NCBI GenBank assembly: GCA_022764265.1
Contig: JALERO010000103.1
Coordinates: 1 to 46,421 of the forward strand
DNA from: Eubacterium sp.
GTDB lineage: Bacteria; Bacillota; Clostridia; Lachnospirales; Lachnospiraceae
Length of the DNA: 46,421 nt
Direction: 5' to 3'
Position numbers and translations under genes: made by a program. Under the pieces are notes generated by a model, which saw only the letters and a program-made list of their open reading frames with translations, did not search any database and was not told where the DNA came from. Positions 1 to 9,612 of this stretch are shown here, piece by piece. Each line of letters starts with the position of its first letter. Within the stretch, counting starts at the first letter, position 1.

Positions 1-348
1 TGTAACCTGGATCATGAGATCATTTACATGAATCCGGCAGCAATTGGTCGTTACCATAAAAGTGGCGGTGTGAAATTGATTGGGAAGAGTCTGCTGGATT
101 GCCATAACGAAAAATCCAATGAAATGATCAGGAAAGTGATTGCATGGTTTAGAGAAAGCGCAGACCATAATATGATTTATACCTTCCATAACGAAAAAGA
201 AAACAAAGATGTTTATATGGTAGCTCTCCGCGATGAGGCACAGAATCTAATCGGATACTATGAAAAACATGAATATAGAAACAAAGAAACCGCAAAACGG
301 TACGATTTTTCGCAGTCTTTGGTACTGGCGCAAAATGGCATGATTTGA
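1..348 (+). CDS. C-terminal part of a PAS-domain protein (5' end outside window)
   Basis: Reading frame is open from base 1 (CNLDHEIIYMNPAAIGRYHKSGGVKLIGKSLLDCHN...), a PAS-like N-x-x-G/L-I-G-K-S-L-L-D pattern. Stop at 346-348. Confidence 0.65.
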   Translation, partial: CNLDHEIIYMNPAAIGRYHKSGGVKLIGKSLLDCHNEKSNEMIRKVIAWFRESADHNMIYTFHNEKENKDVYMVALRDEAQNLIGYYEKHEYRNKETAKRYDFSQSLVLAQNGMI

Positions 349-371
349 TATCTTTAGCAACACAGAGTTGC

Positions 372-399
372 TTGCCTGAAAAGAAAGAATTGATATAAT
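372..399 (+). promoter_or_regulatory. Candidate sigma-A promoter TTGCCT-N16-TATAAT upstream of the XRE/zinc-ribbon gene
   Basis: -35 at 372-377, -10 at 394-399, just upstream of the ORF at 421. Confidence 0.5.
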
Positions 400-420
400 A
401 TTTCTATAGAGGATTTTTCT

Positions 421-873
421 ATGGAGGATAAAAGGATGGAAACAAAGAATGTTATATTAGAACTCCGCACGAAAAGTGGATTATCGCAGGAAGAACTAGC
501 AGAGAAAATCATGGTTACAAGACAGGCGGTTTCCCGTTGGGAAAATGGCGAGACGGTACCGAATACAGAAACATTAAAGCTCTTATCCAGAGTATTTGAT
601 GTTTCAATCAATACACTTCTGGGGGAGCCGAGACAGCTGATCTGTCAATGCTGTGGAATGCCACTGGAGGATTCCCAAATCAGCAAAGAACCCAATGGTG
701 ATTTTAATGAAGAATATTGTAAGTGGTGCTACGCAGATGGCGAATTCAAGTATACCAGTAAAGAGCAGCTGATTGATTTTTGCGCGGAACATTTGGCAAC
801 GGAGGACTGGCCTGAAGAACAGGTACGAGCCCATATGGAAGCCGTAGTACCGAAACTGAATCATTGGAAATAA
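421..873 (+). CDS. XRE-family HTH regulator with C-terminal zinc-ribbon domain
   Basis: N-terminal HTH (LRTKSGLSQEELAEKIMVTRQAVSRWENGETVPNTETLKLLSRVF), then CQCCGMPL...EEYCKWCYADGEF zinc-ribbon-like cysteines. Confidence 0.85.
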   Translation: MEDKRMETKNVILELRTKSGLSQEELAEKIMVTRQAVSRWENGETVPNTETLKLLSRVFDVSINTLLGEPRQLICQCCGMPLEDSQISKEPNGDFNEEYCKWCYADGEFKYTSKEQLIDFCAEHLATEDWPEEQVRAHMEAVVPKLNHWK

Positions 874-894
874 AAATCAGCCCGGTTCTTCTCA

Positions 895-923
895 TTGTAA
901 ATTCCAGGTGCTTCATGTATAAT
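895..923 (+). promoter_or_regulatory. Candidate sigma-A promoter TTGTAA-N17-TATAAT for the ygiQ-like gene
   Basis: -35 at 895-900, -10 at 918-923, 17-nt spacer. Confidence 0.6.
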
Positions 924-954
924 CAGGTAGAAGAACGTGATTAGGAGAATAACT

Positions 955-2874
955 ATGTCTAAAACCAACGGTTTTTTACCGACGAATAGAATAGAGATGA
1001 GAGAGAGGGGCTGGGAACAGGCAGACTTTGTCTACATTTCCGGCGATGCCTACGTAGACCATCCATCCTTCGGAGCTGCCATTATCACAAGGCTCCTCGA
1101 AGATGCCGGATACAAAGTCGCTTTCATTGCCCAACCTGATTGGAAAGATGACAAAAGCATCACCGTCTGTGGGGAACCCAGACTTGCCTTTCTGGTTTCT
1201 GCCGGCAATATGGATTCCATGGTCAACCATTATACGGTATCCAAAAAAAGACGACACCAGGATGCCTACACGCCGGGAGGAGGATTTTCCAGAAGGCCCG
1301 ACCGGGCAACGATTGTATACAGCAATTTGATTCGAAGAACCTATAAACATACTCCGATTTTACTGGGAGGAATCGAGGCGTCTCTTCGGAGAATGGCCCA
1401 TTACGATTACTGGAGTGATAAAGTAAAACGTTCTGTCCTGCTGGATGCGGGAGCGGATCTTTTAATGTACGGTATGGGAGAGCATTCGGTGCTGGAGATA
1501 GCGGAAGCTCTGGATAGCGGAATGGATGTGAAAGATATCACATATGTGAGAGGGACTGTGTTCCGCTGCCGTTCGCTGGAAGAACTGAGTGGTGAATATG
1601 AATTACTTCCTTCTTATCCGGAAATACTGGAATCAAAGAAACGCTATGCCCAAAGCTATTATCAGCAATATGTAAATACCGATGCCATCACCGCGAAACG
1701 GCTGGTGGAACCTTATAAAGAGAAAGAATATGTAGTGCAGAATCCACCGGCGCTGCCTCTGACCACAGAAGAGATGGATCATGTATACGATCTTCCGTAT
1801 ATGAGAACCTGGCATCCTTCCTATGATGAGGAGGATGGTGTGCCGGCCATAGAGGAAGTCCGGTTTTCGCTGGTCAGCAACCGGGGATGCTTTGGGGGCT
1901 GCAATTTCTGTGCGCTCACCTTCCATCAGGGCAGAAGGGTTCAGGTGAGAAGTCACGAATCCCTCTTAAAAGAGGCTGAACTTCTGACCAAGGATCCACA
2001 TTTTAAAGGATACATTCACGATGTGGGAGGCCCAACGGCAGACTTCCGACATCCTGCCTGCAAAAAGCAATTGGAGAAAGGTGTCTGCAGTCACCGTCAA
2101 TGTCTTTTCCCGAAACCTTGTCCGAATCTGGACAGCAGTCATGAGGATTATATCAATCTGCTCCGGAAGCTGCGACAGATTAAAGGAGTAAAAAAAGTAT
2201 TCATCCGATCCGGCATCCGCTTTGATTATGTGCTGGCGGATAAAAAACAGGATTTTATGAAAGAACTTTGCAATTATCATGTGAGCGGACAGCTGAAGGT
2301 AGCACCGGAACACATCTGTGATTCGGTATTGTCCATGATGGGCAAGCCGGGAAATGAGGTTTACGAGAAGTTTGTTCAGGTTTATCACAAGACCAACAAA
2401 TTCATCGGTAAGAAACAATTTCTGGTTCCATATCTGATGTCTTCTCATCCGGGTTCCGGTCTAAAAGAGGCCGTAGCGCTGGCTGAGTATGTGAGGGATC
2501 TTGGTTATATGCCCGAGCAGGTACAGGATTATTACCCGACTCCTGGTACCATTTCCACCTGTATGTATTATACGGGGCTTGATCCGCGAACCATGAAACC
2601 GGTTTATGTGCCGCGAACCATGAAGGAAAAACAGATGCAGCGGGCATTGATTCAGTACCGAAATCCGGAGAATTATGAGCTGGTTCGGGAGGCACTGATC
2701 AAGGCAGGAAGGGAAGACCTTATAGGCTTTGATGAAAAATGCCTGATTGCACCAAGGAAAATGGCAGCGCCGCCGCGGAAAAAGAATGACAGAAAGTCCA
2801 CAGAACAGGCGAAAAGGAAAAAGAAAACCATTCGCAATGTTCATAAAAAGAAAACCAAAGGTTCCGGAAGATAG
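955..2874 (+). CDS. YgiQ family radical SAM protein
   Basis: N-terminal MSKTNGFLPTNRIEMRERGWEQADFVYISGDAYVDHPSFG and radical SAM CxxxCxxC motif (NRGCFGGCNFCALTFHQGR). The start at 955 is preferred over 937. Confidence 0.93.
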   Translation: MSKTNGFLPTNRIEMRERGWEQADFVYISGDAYVDHPSFGAAIITRLLEDAGYKVAFIAQPDWKDDKSITVCGEPRLAFLVSAGNMDSMVNHYTVSKKRRHQDAYTPGGGFSRRPDRATIVYSNLIRRTYKHTPILLGGIEASLRRMAHYDYWSDKVKRSVLLDAGADLLMYGMGEHSVLEIAEALDSGMDVKDITYVRGTVFRCRSLEELSGEYELLPSYPEILESKKRYAQSYYQQYVNTDAITAKRLVEPYKEKEYVVQNPPALPLTTEEMDHVYDLPYMRTWHPSYDEEDGVPAIEEVRFSLVSNRGCFGGCNFCALTFHQGRRVQVRSHESLLKEAELLTKDPHFKGYIHDVGGPTADFRHPACKKQLEKGVCSHRQCLFPKPCPNLDSSHEDYINLLRKLRQIKGVKKVFIRSGIRFDYVLADKKQDFMKELCNYHVSGQLKVAPEHICDSVLSMMGKPGNEVYEKFVQVYHKTNKFIGKKQFLVPYLMSSHPGSGLKEAVALAEYVRDLGYMPEQVQDYYPTPGTISTCMYYTGLDPRTMKPVYVPRTMKEKQMQRALIQYRNPENYELVREALIKAGREDLIGFDEKCLIAPRKMAAPPRKKNDRKSTEQAKRKKKTIRNVHKKKTKGSGR

Positions 2875-2883
2875 GAGGATGAC

Positions 2884-3654
2884 ATGAGAATAGGAATCAT
2901 AACAGGCGCATCTTCCGGGATGGGCAAGGAATTTGTCAAGATTGCCATGGAAGAGAATCTGGGATTAGATGAAATCTGGGTGATTGCCAGAAGAAGAGAT
3001 CGATTGGAGGCCTGGCAGAAGCATTATAAAGAACAGGCCTTTCGTGTGCTCCCATTGGATTTTCAGAAGAAAGAAGATATGGAAGAACTGAAACAGAAAC
3101 TGGAAGAAACCACTCCGCAGATTGCTCTCATGATTCACAGTGCAGGATTTGGAATCATGGGTCGTATTGAAGAAATTTCGCTGAAAGAGCAGGCGGAGAT
3201 GGTGGATGTTAACTGCCGAAGTGTGGTGGAACTGACATCTATCGTCCTTCCTTATATGGAAGAAAATGGACGTATGATTTATATGGCTTCTTCCGCGGCA
3301 TTTATTCCGCAGCCGGGATTTGCGGTGTACGCGGCAACCAAGTCCTTTGTTTTGAGTTATATTCGAAGCCTTCGGGCAGAGATGCGATACAGAAATCTGA
3401 AAATCACTGCGGTCTGTCCGGGGGCGGTGAAAACGGAATTTTTTAACCGGGCAGCAGAGAAAAAACATGTTCCGGCCTACAAAAAAATGGTGATGGCGGA
3501 TCCGAAAAAGGTTGTGAAAAAAGCCTGGAGAGATAACCTGATGGATCGGGAGCTGTCAGTGTACGGCAAGCCAATGCAATTATTTTATCTGGGGACAAAA
3601 ATCATTCCCCACCGTTTTATTCTACATTTTATGGGAAGGAAGAAAGGCGCATGA
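2884..3654 (+). CDS. Short-chain dehydrogenase/reductase family protein
   Basis: TGASSGMGKEF nucleotide-binding motif; YAATKSF catalytic Y-x3-K. Confidence 0.9.
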   Translation: MRIGIITGASSGMGKEFVKIAMEENLGLDEIWVIARRRDRLEAWQKHYKEQAFRVLPLDFQKKEDMEELKQKLEETTPQIALMIHSAGFGIMGRIEEISLKEQAEMVDVNCRSVVELTSIVLPYMEENGRMIYMASSAAFIPQPGFAVYAATKSFVLSYIRSLRAEMRYRNLKITAVCPGAVKTEFFNRAAEKKHVPAYKKMVMADPKKVVKKAWRDNLMDRELSVYGKPMQLFYLGTKIIPHRFILHFMGRKKGA

Positions 3655-4685
3655 GAGAGGTCAGAATTACAAAAGCACAGGCCGGGCAGAGATTGGACCG
3701 TTTTCTGGGCAAATATCTCCCCGAAGCTTCTTCCGGCTTCCTTCACAAAATGCTTCGCAAAAAAAATATCAAATTAAATGAAAAAAAAGCAGAAGGAAAT
3801 GAAAAGCTGGCCGATGGGGACCGAATTCAGATTTATTTTTCCGAAGAGACCCTGGACAAATTTACAGGAAGTCAGCAGAAAAAAACAACGGAACACAAGG
3901 AACTTTCCCGGGAACAACAAAACTTACGAAGTCAGGTTCGCCTGTTGTTTGCCTCAGAAAATGTACTGATTTTCCACAAACCGGCGGGAATGCTTACTCA
4001 AAAAGCCGATCCAAAGGATGATTCCCTGAACGATTATCTGTTGGATTATTGCATGGAGAAAGGCTATGTGGACGAGCAGACACTGAAAAGCTTCCGCCCC
4101 TCTGTGGCCAACCGCCTTGACCGGAACACCAGCGGTATTGTCCTGTGCGGGATTACAACCGTAGGGCTTCAGACTTTGAGTCTGCTCTTAAAAGAAAGAA
4201 AGCTGGAGAAAAATTATCTGTGCCTTGTCAAAGGCAGAGTGGAGAAAAATCAGAAGATCAGAGGCTATTTAAAGAAAAACGAGATCGACAACCGTGTGAC
4301 ATTATATCAGAAACCGGTGGAGGGAGCTGTTCCTATCGAGACCTGGTATCAGGTGGTGAGCCGTTCAGAGCAGGCGTCACTCCTGCAGGTTCGTCTGATT
4401 ACCGGAAAAAGCCATCAGATCCGTGCCCATCTGGCATCGATTGGATATCCTATATTTGGAGACGGAAAATATGGTAACCGGTCATGGAATGACCGACTTC
4501 GGAAAGAAAAGGGTGTAAAATATCAGATGCTTCACAGCTATGAACTGAAAGTGCCGGAAGGCCTTACTTTGCCGTTAAAAGAGCTGGAAGGATTACATAT
4601 TGTGGATCCGGTTCCGGCTGATTTTGCAAGGATACTTGGCGCCTTTGAACTGCAGAATTCTTCTGTTCAGACGGAGGAAGAATAA
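3651..4685 (+). CDS. RluC/RluD-family pseudouridine synthase with S4 domain
   Basis: S4-like N-terminus, catalytic motif NRLDRNTSGIVL, and HQIRAHLASIGYPIFGDGKYG. Confidence 0.92.
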   Translation: MREVRITKAQAGQRLDRFLGKYLPEASSGFLHKMLRKKNIKLNEKKAEGNEKLADGDRIQIYFSEETLDKFTGSQQKKTTEHKELSREQQNLRSQVRLLFASENVLIFHKPAGMLTQKADPKDDSLNDYLLDYCMEKGYVDEQTLKSFRPSVANRLDRNTSGIVLCGITTVGLQTLSLLLKERKLEKNYLCLVKGRVEKNQKIRGYLKKNEIDNRVTLYQKPVEGAVPIETWYQVVSRSEQASLLQVRLITGKSHQIRAHLASIGYPIFGDGKYGNRSWNDRLRKEKGVKYQMLHSYELKVPEGLTLPLKELEGLHIVDPVPADFARILGAFELQNSSVQTEEE

Positions 4686-5233
4686 TGGCTACTTGGAATT
4701 CCAGAGGACTTCGAGGCTCCGTTCTCGAAGAAATGATTAATTATACCAATCAGAAATATAGAGATAAAAAACTGGCGCTGATTCAGAAGATACCGACTCC
4801 GATCACCCCGGTCCGTTTTGATAAGAACAGCCGGCATATCACGCTGGCTTATTTTGAGCAGAAAAGTACCGTGGATTACATCGGCGCCGTACAGGGAATT
4901 CCTGTCTGTTTTGATGCCAAGGAATGTGCTGTTGACACGTTCCCCCTGCAGAACATTCATCCCCATCAGGTGGACTTCATGGGAGCCTTTGAAGAACAGG
5001 GCGGAATCAGTTTTCTGCTGATATACTATTCCCATCGGCAGGAGTGTTACTATTTACGTTACACAGAGATGATGAGATATTGGAACCGGATGAAGGACGG
5101 AGGACAGAAAAACTTTAAATATGCAGAATTGGACTCTGATTACTTCGTTCCTTCCGGCGGAGGGGTAGCTCTACATTATCTTGTCAATTTGCAAAAGGAC
5201 TTGGAAGAAAGAAATAATCCATTTGCCATTTGA
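4685..5233 (+). CDS. recU: Holliday junction resolvase RecU
   Basis: Family-typical NSRGLRGSVLEEMINYTNQ...FDAKECAVDTFPLQNIHPHQVDFM. Confidence 0.9.
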   Translation: MATWNSRGLRGSVLEEMINYTNQKYRDKKLALIQKIPTPITPVRFDKNSRHITLAYFEQKSTVDYIGAVQGIPVCFDAKECAVDTFPLQNIHPHQVDFMGAFEEQGGISFLLIYYSHRQECYYLRYTEMMRYWNRMKDGGQKNFKYAELDSDYFVPSGGGVALHYLVNLQKDLEERNNPFAI

Positions 5234-5303
5234 CGAACGGTTATTTTTCATATATAATAAAATTCTATTATTTTGCACAGATATGAGTAATGAGGTGAGA
5301 AAA

Positions 5304-6182
5304 GTGATAAAAAGCATGACCGGATTTGGCCGCAGCGAGCTTGTGACCGACCAGTGCAAAATCAGTGTGGAGATCAAGGCGGTCAATCACAGATATTGTG
5401 ATTTGAACGTGAAGATACCGAAGAAGTTAAACAGTCTGGAGACGGCGGTCAGAAACTTTCTGAAGAAGTCGGTGAATCGCGGAAAGCTGGATGTATATAT
5501 CAACTACGAAGATTTGTCAGAGCACACAGACTGTGTGCGGATCAATGAAGGGCTGAGTCGGGAATATTTCCGGGCTTTTACCAATATCAGCGAGTTGTTG
5601 GGCATTCCCAACGATGTGACTTCGATGAAGATCGGCAGAATGCCGGAGGTAATGTCTCTCGAAGATTCCAGGGTGGATCCGGAAGCGATGGAAGGCACTT
5701 TACTGCAGGCAGTGGAACAGGCTCTTGTTCAGTTTACTGACAGCAGAATCAAGGAAGGCACTCATTTGAAGGATGATATTCTGGATAAACTTCACGGAAT
5801 GGAAGATAAAGTGACGGAGATTGAGAAACGATATCCTCAGATGGTCAGCGATTACCGCAAGAAGCTTGAGGATAAAGTGAAGGATATTCTTGCCGACGCC
5901 AATATCGATGAGAGTCGGATTGCCACAGAAGTCGTCATCTACGCCGATAAGATTTGCGTGGATGAGGAGACGGTGCGTCTGAGAAGCCATATAAAGAATA
6001 TGGAGGACGAGCTGAACCGCGGAGGAAATGTGGGAAGGAAACTGGACTTTATCGCCCAGGAGATGAACCGGGAAGCCAACACGATTTTGTCAAAGGCCAA
6101 CGATATCACGATTTCCAACACCGCAATTGATCTGAAGACCGAGATTGAGAAAATCCGGGAACAGGTTCAGAATATAGAATAA
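5304..6182 (+). CDS. yicC: YicC family protein (endoribonuclease YicC-like)
   Basis: (V)IKSMTGFGRSE N-terminus; C-terminal REANTILSKANDITISNTAIDLKTEIEKIREQVQNIE. GTG start at 5304 preferred over the longer ORF from 5181. Confidence 0.92.
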   Translation: MIKSMTGFGRSELVTDQCKISVEIKAVNHRYCDLNVKIPKKLNSLETAVRNFLKKSVNRGKLDVYINYEDLSEHTDCVRINEGLSREYFRAFTNISELLGIPNDVTSMKIGRMPEVMSLEDSRVDPEAMEGTLLQAVEQALVQFTDSRIKEGTHLKDDILDKLHGMEDKVTEIEKRYPQMVSDYRKKLEDKVKDILADANIDESRIATEVVIYADKICVDEETVRLRSHIKNMEDELNRGGNVGRKLDFIAQEMNREANTILSKANDITISNTAIDLKTEIEKIREQVQNIE

Positions 6183-6197
6183 GGTTGACGGTATACC

Positions 6198-6434
6198 ATG
6201 GCACATTTAATTAATATAGGATTTGGGAACATGGTCAATGGAGACAAGATCATTTCCATGGTCAGCACCGATGCCGCACCCATTAAGCGTATGATTCAGA
6301 ACGCCAGAGATGAGGGAAGAGCGGTGGACGCGACCTGCGGGCGTCGAACCCGTACCGTTTTGGTTATGGAGAGCGGACATCTTGTTTTGTCCGCCTTGAC
6401 AACGGAGACCATTGCAGCCCGCTGTCAGGAATAA
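6198..6434 (+). CDS. remA: RemA/DUF370 family regulator
   Basis: INIGFGNMVNGDKIISMVSTDAAPIKRMIQNARDEGRAVDATCGRRTRTVLVMESGHLVLSAL; located between yicC and gmk. Confidence 0.93.
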   Translation: MAHLINIGFGNMVNGDKIISMVSTDAAPIKRMIQNARDEGRAVDATCGRRTRTVLVMESGHLVLSALTTETIAARCQE

Positions 6435-6462
6435 AAGAGAATAGGGATGAGGATAGAGAGGA

Positions 6463-7089
6463 ATGGATAAGAAAGGAACACTGGTTGTAATTTCAGGTTT
6501 TTCCGGGGCAGGAAAGGGAACCGTTTCCAGAGCCCTGGTGGAACGATATGGTTATCGGTTATCTGTGTCGGCAACGACAAGGGAACCGAGAAATGGGGAG
6601 GAAGACGGAAGAGATTATTTTTTTAAGACCGAAGAGGATTTCCTTCGACTGATCGATTATAATGGATTCATTGAATATGCCAAGTATGTGGATCACTATT
6701 ACGGTACCCCGAGAAAGTTTGTGGAAGATGGGTTGAAAGAAGGACAGGTAGTCATTCTGGAGATTGAAGTACAGGGTGCCATGAAGATCAAACAACAGTA
6801 TCCGGATGCAGTTTTACTCTTTATTACAGCCCCTTCCATTGAGGTCCTGAAAAACCGTCTGGTGGGAAGAGGAACCGAGAAGCCGGAGATTATTGAGAAA
6901 CGTATGCGTCGGGCGGCAGAAGAGGCAGAGAGTATAGGGCTGTATCAGTATATTGTCTGCAATGAGGAAGGCAAACTGGAAGAATGTATGAATACTATCC
7001 ATTCTATCATTGAAAGTGAGTCCTGCCGTGTTTCCGTTCGATCAGAATTTATCAACAGCCTGAAAGACGGTCTGAAAGAATACCAATAA
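6463..7089 (+). CDS. gmk: Guanylate kinase
   Basis: P-loop FSGAGKGTV, SATTREPRNGEEDGRDYFF. Confidence 0.97.
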   Translation: MDKKGTLVVISGFSGAGKGTVSRALVERYGYRLSVSATTREPRNGEEDGRDYFFKTEEDFLRLIDYNGFIEYAKYVDHYYGTPRKFVEDGLKEGQVVILEIEVQGAMKIKQQYPDAVLLFITAPSIEVLKNRLVGRGTEKPEIIEKRMRRAAEEAESIGLYQYIVCNEEGKLEECMNTIHSIIESESCRVSVRSEFINSLKDGLKEYQ

Positions 7090-7125
7090 TAGTAACAACA
7101 GACAGAGCAGAAAGGAGCTATCATA

Positions 7126-7440
7126 ATGTTACATCCATCTTATACAGAACTTATGGAGAAAATAAACAGTGAGGAAGCCAGAGGAGAAGAACCGGCAATC
7201 AACAGCCGTTACTCCATTGTAATTGCATCTTCCAAGCGTGCGAGAGAGCTGATTGCAGGAGCAAAACCGCTGGTGGATGGCATGGAGGGAGAAAAACCAT
7301 TATCCATTGCCGTGAAAGAACTGTATGATTCCAAGATCAAGATTCTCCAGGACGAAGAAGAACTCGATTTTAATGATGAACTTGATTTTGAAGAAGACTT
7401 TGGCGATGAAGAAGAATTTTTGGAAGAAACGGAAGAGTAA
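7126..7440 (+). CDS. rpoZ: RNA polymerase omega subunit
   Basis: MLHPSYTELMEKIN...RYSIVIASSKRARELI...KPLSIAVKELYDSKIKI; follows gmk; acidic C-terminal tail. Confidence 0.93.
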   Translation: MLHPSYTELMEKINSEEARGEEPAINSRYSIVIASSKRARELIAGAKPLVDGMEGEKPLSIAVKELYDSKIKILQDEEELDFNDELDFEEDFGDEEEFLEETEE

Positions 7441-8032
7441 AAGGGAGCAGGCACTGGAAAGTAGTGTCTGCTTTTTTCGCATCACATTTTTCTACGGTGT
7501 GACATTACTGCTGACGCTGGGAATGATGTTGTTGATTTTTCATTTTTCAGGAGAAAATGCAACACTCTCCTCCGATTTGAGTGGAGGTATCTGCGAGAGG
7601 ATCATTCATTTTATAAATCAGCGGTTTCAGCTTGGATGGAATCCGATCCAGATGGAGCAGTGGGCGGAACTGATAGAAACCCCAGTCCGCAAATGTGCGC
7701 ATTTTACAGAATATACTGTGCTGTCTGTTTGTGCGAACCTGCATGGATTCTCTCTGCTGCTCCTGAACAAAGGAGAAAAATATTCCGGGCAATCCCGGCG
7801 GGTGAAGCTTTCCATGGTGAGACCTCGCCTGGCTTACAGCAGTCTCTTCTGCGTGTTATATGCCATCAGTGATGAGATTCATCAATACTTTGTTCCGGGG
7901 AGAGCGTGCCGCTTTTTTGATGTTTGTGTGGATTCGGGCGGAATTCTTGCGGGCGCACTGCTGGTATGGCTGATTCTACGGATTGGGATCCGCCGAAAAA
8001 AGGAGGAAAGCAGAAATCGTTTTGTTTATTGA
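7406..8032 (+). CDS. VanZ-like family membrane protein
   Basis: Hydrophobic segments with KCAHFTEYTVLSV and SDEIHQYFVPGRACRFFDVCVDSGGILAG, typical of VanZ-like proteins. The start is uncertain: the ORF overlaps the rpoZ 3' end and opens at 7325. Confidence 0.8.
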   Translation: MKKNFWKKRKSKREQALESSVCFFRITFFYGVTLLLTLGMMLLIFHFSGENATLSSDLSGGICERIIHFINQRFQLGWNPIQMEQWAELIETPVRKCAHFTEYTVLSVCANLHGFSLLLLNKGEKYSGQSRRVKLSMVRPRLAYSSLFCVLYAISDEIHQYFVPGRACRFFDVCVDSGGILAGALLVWLILRIGIRRKKEESRNRFVY

Positions 8033-8057
8033 CGGTGCTTTCACAAAAGGTTACAAT
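8029..8057 (+). promoter_or_regulatory. Candidate sigma-A promoter TTGACG-N17-TACAAT for murE
   Basis: -35 at 8029-8034 overlapping the vanZ-like stop, -10 at 8052-8057. Confidence 0.6.
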
Positions 8058-8124
8058 ATTGATGATGCGTATTGAAGTAAATGTGAAGAAAAATAGAGAT
8101 TATCTCAGAAAGGGATGAATAAAG

Positions 8125-9585
8125 ATGAAATGTAGTCAATTATTAGAAGGTTTAGTGTATAAATGTCTCCAGGGAGAGCTTTCTTCCGAGGTGACGGCGG
8201 TTGTCAACGATTCCAGAAAACTGGAGCCGGGATGTATGTTTATCTGTATTAAAGGAGCGTCCTTTGACGGACATACCTTTGCGGCAGAAGCGGCAGAAAA
8301 AGGAGCCTCCGTTCTTCTGGTAGAGGAGCCGGTGGAGGTTCCGGAAAATGTTACCGTGATTCAGGTGGAGAACACCCGCTATGCCATGGCACTGGTTTCT
8401 GCGGCATGGTTCGGACATCCGGCTGAGGAACTGACCACCATTGCGGTGACAGGCACAAAGGGCAAGACCACTACCACCTATATGATTCGGGATCTTTTAG
8501 AAAAAGCAGGACACAAGACAGGTGTCATCGGTACCATTGAAGTGAGAATCGGTGAGGAACATATTCCGGTCAATAATACAACACCGGAATCCTACGATAT
8601 TCACAGCTATTTCCGGCAGATGGTTGAGGCAGGCTGTGACACTGTGGTAATGGAGGCTTCCTCTCAGGGATTCAAGCTGGATCGTACTGCCGGTATTGAG
8701 TTTGATTACGGTTTGTTTACCAATCTTTCTCCGGATCATATCGGCCCAAATGAACATGAGAATTTTGAAGAATATTTATCCTGCAAGGCAATGCTTTTTG
8801 GGCAGTGTAAAAAAGGATTTGCCAATCTGGATGATGAACATTTTGCAGAGATCACGAAGGATGCCAAATGCCCGGTCAGAACTTTTGGTGAAGATGAGAG
8901 GGCAGATTTGAGAGCCGGTGAGATCAAGCTGACCAGAGATACCGATTTCCTCGGTGTGGATTTCAATCTGAGCGGTACGGTGGAAGGTAAAGTATCCTGT
9001 GGTATTCCGGGTACATTTAACGTGCATAATGCACTGGGAGCTATCAGCATCGTATTGGATATGGGAATGAACCTTGATGACATCAATGAGGTGCTGAAGA
9101 CCTTTACTGCCAAGGGACGGGTACAGATTATTCCGACTGGTTATGAATATACCCTGATTGTGGATTACGCCCACAATGCAGTGGCTTTGGAGAGCATTTT
9201 AAATACACTCAGAGCCTACCATCCAAACCGTCTGATCAGTCTTTTCGGATGTGGTGGAAACCGTTCCAAACTGCGTCGGTTTGAGATGGGAGAAGTGTCC
9301 GGCAAGCTGGCGGATCTCACGGTAATCACATCAGATAATCCGCGTTTTGAAGAGCCGCAGGCGATCATTGATGATATTCTCACCGGCATTCAGAAAACAG
9401 ATGGTAAGTATATTTCCATCATTGACAGACGGGAAGCCATTTCCTATGTAATGCATCATGCAGAGCCGGGGGATATTGTGGTTCTGGCAGGAAAAGGCCA
9501 TGAGACCTATCAGGAGATCAAAGGAAAGAAATATCATATGAGCGAGGAAGAGATCGTTCAGGATGTTTTGGACGGAAAATATTAA
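8125..9585 (+). CDS. murE: UDP-N-acetylmuramoyl-L-alanyl-D-glutamate--2,6-diaminopimelate ligase
   Basis: ATP-binding TGTKGKTTTTYM; DYAHNAVALE; DNPRFEEP, the DNPR motif associated with meso-DAP specificity. Confidence 0.95.
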   Translation: MKCSQLLEGLVYKCLQGELSSEVTAVVNDSRKLEPGCMFICIKGASFDGHTFAAEAAEKGASVLLVEEPVEVPENVTVIQVENTRYAMALVSAAWFGHPAEELTTIAVTGTKGKTTTTYMIRDLLEKAGHKTGVIGTIEVRIGEEHIPVNNTTPESYDIHSYFRQMVEAGCDTVVMEASSQGFKLDRTAGIEFDYGLFTNLSPDHIGPNEHENFEEYLSCKAMLFGQCKKGFANLDDEHFAEITKDAKCPVRTFGEDERADLRAGEIKLTRDTDFLGVDFNLSGTVEGKVSCGIPGTFNVHNALGAISIVLDMGMNLDDINEVLKTFTAKGRVQIIPTGYEYTLIVDYAHNAVALESILNTLRAYHPNRLISLFGCGGNRSKLRRFEMGEVSGKLADLTVITSDNPRFEEPQAIIDDILTGIQKTDGKYISIIDRREAISYVMHHAEPGDIVVLAGKGHETYQEIKGKKYHMSEEEIVQDVLDGKY

Positions 9586-9612
9586 TCAGTGACAGAAAGA
9601 ACAGGAAAGCAT

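Noticed and set aside
4685-4700. Overlapping start/stop codons (e.g. 3651/3654, 4685, 12465/12468, 24308, 44030) as possible programmed frameshifts
   Set aside because: They are ordinary ATGA/TAATG-type translational coupling between complete genes; no slippery sequence is needed to explain the products.
7209-7454. Ser-rich minus-strand ORF (81 aa) opposite rpoZ
   Set aside because: Shadow ORF created by the Glu/Asp-rich rpoZ tail in reverse complement; no independent coding support.
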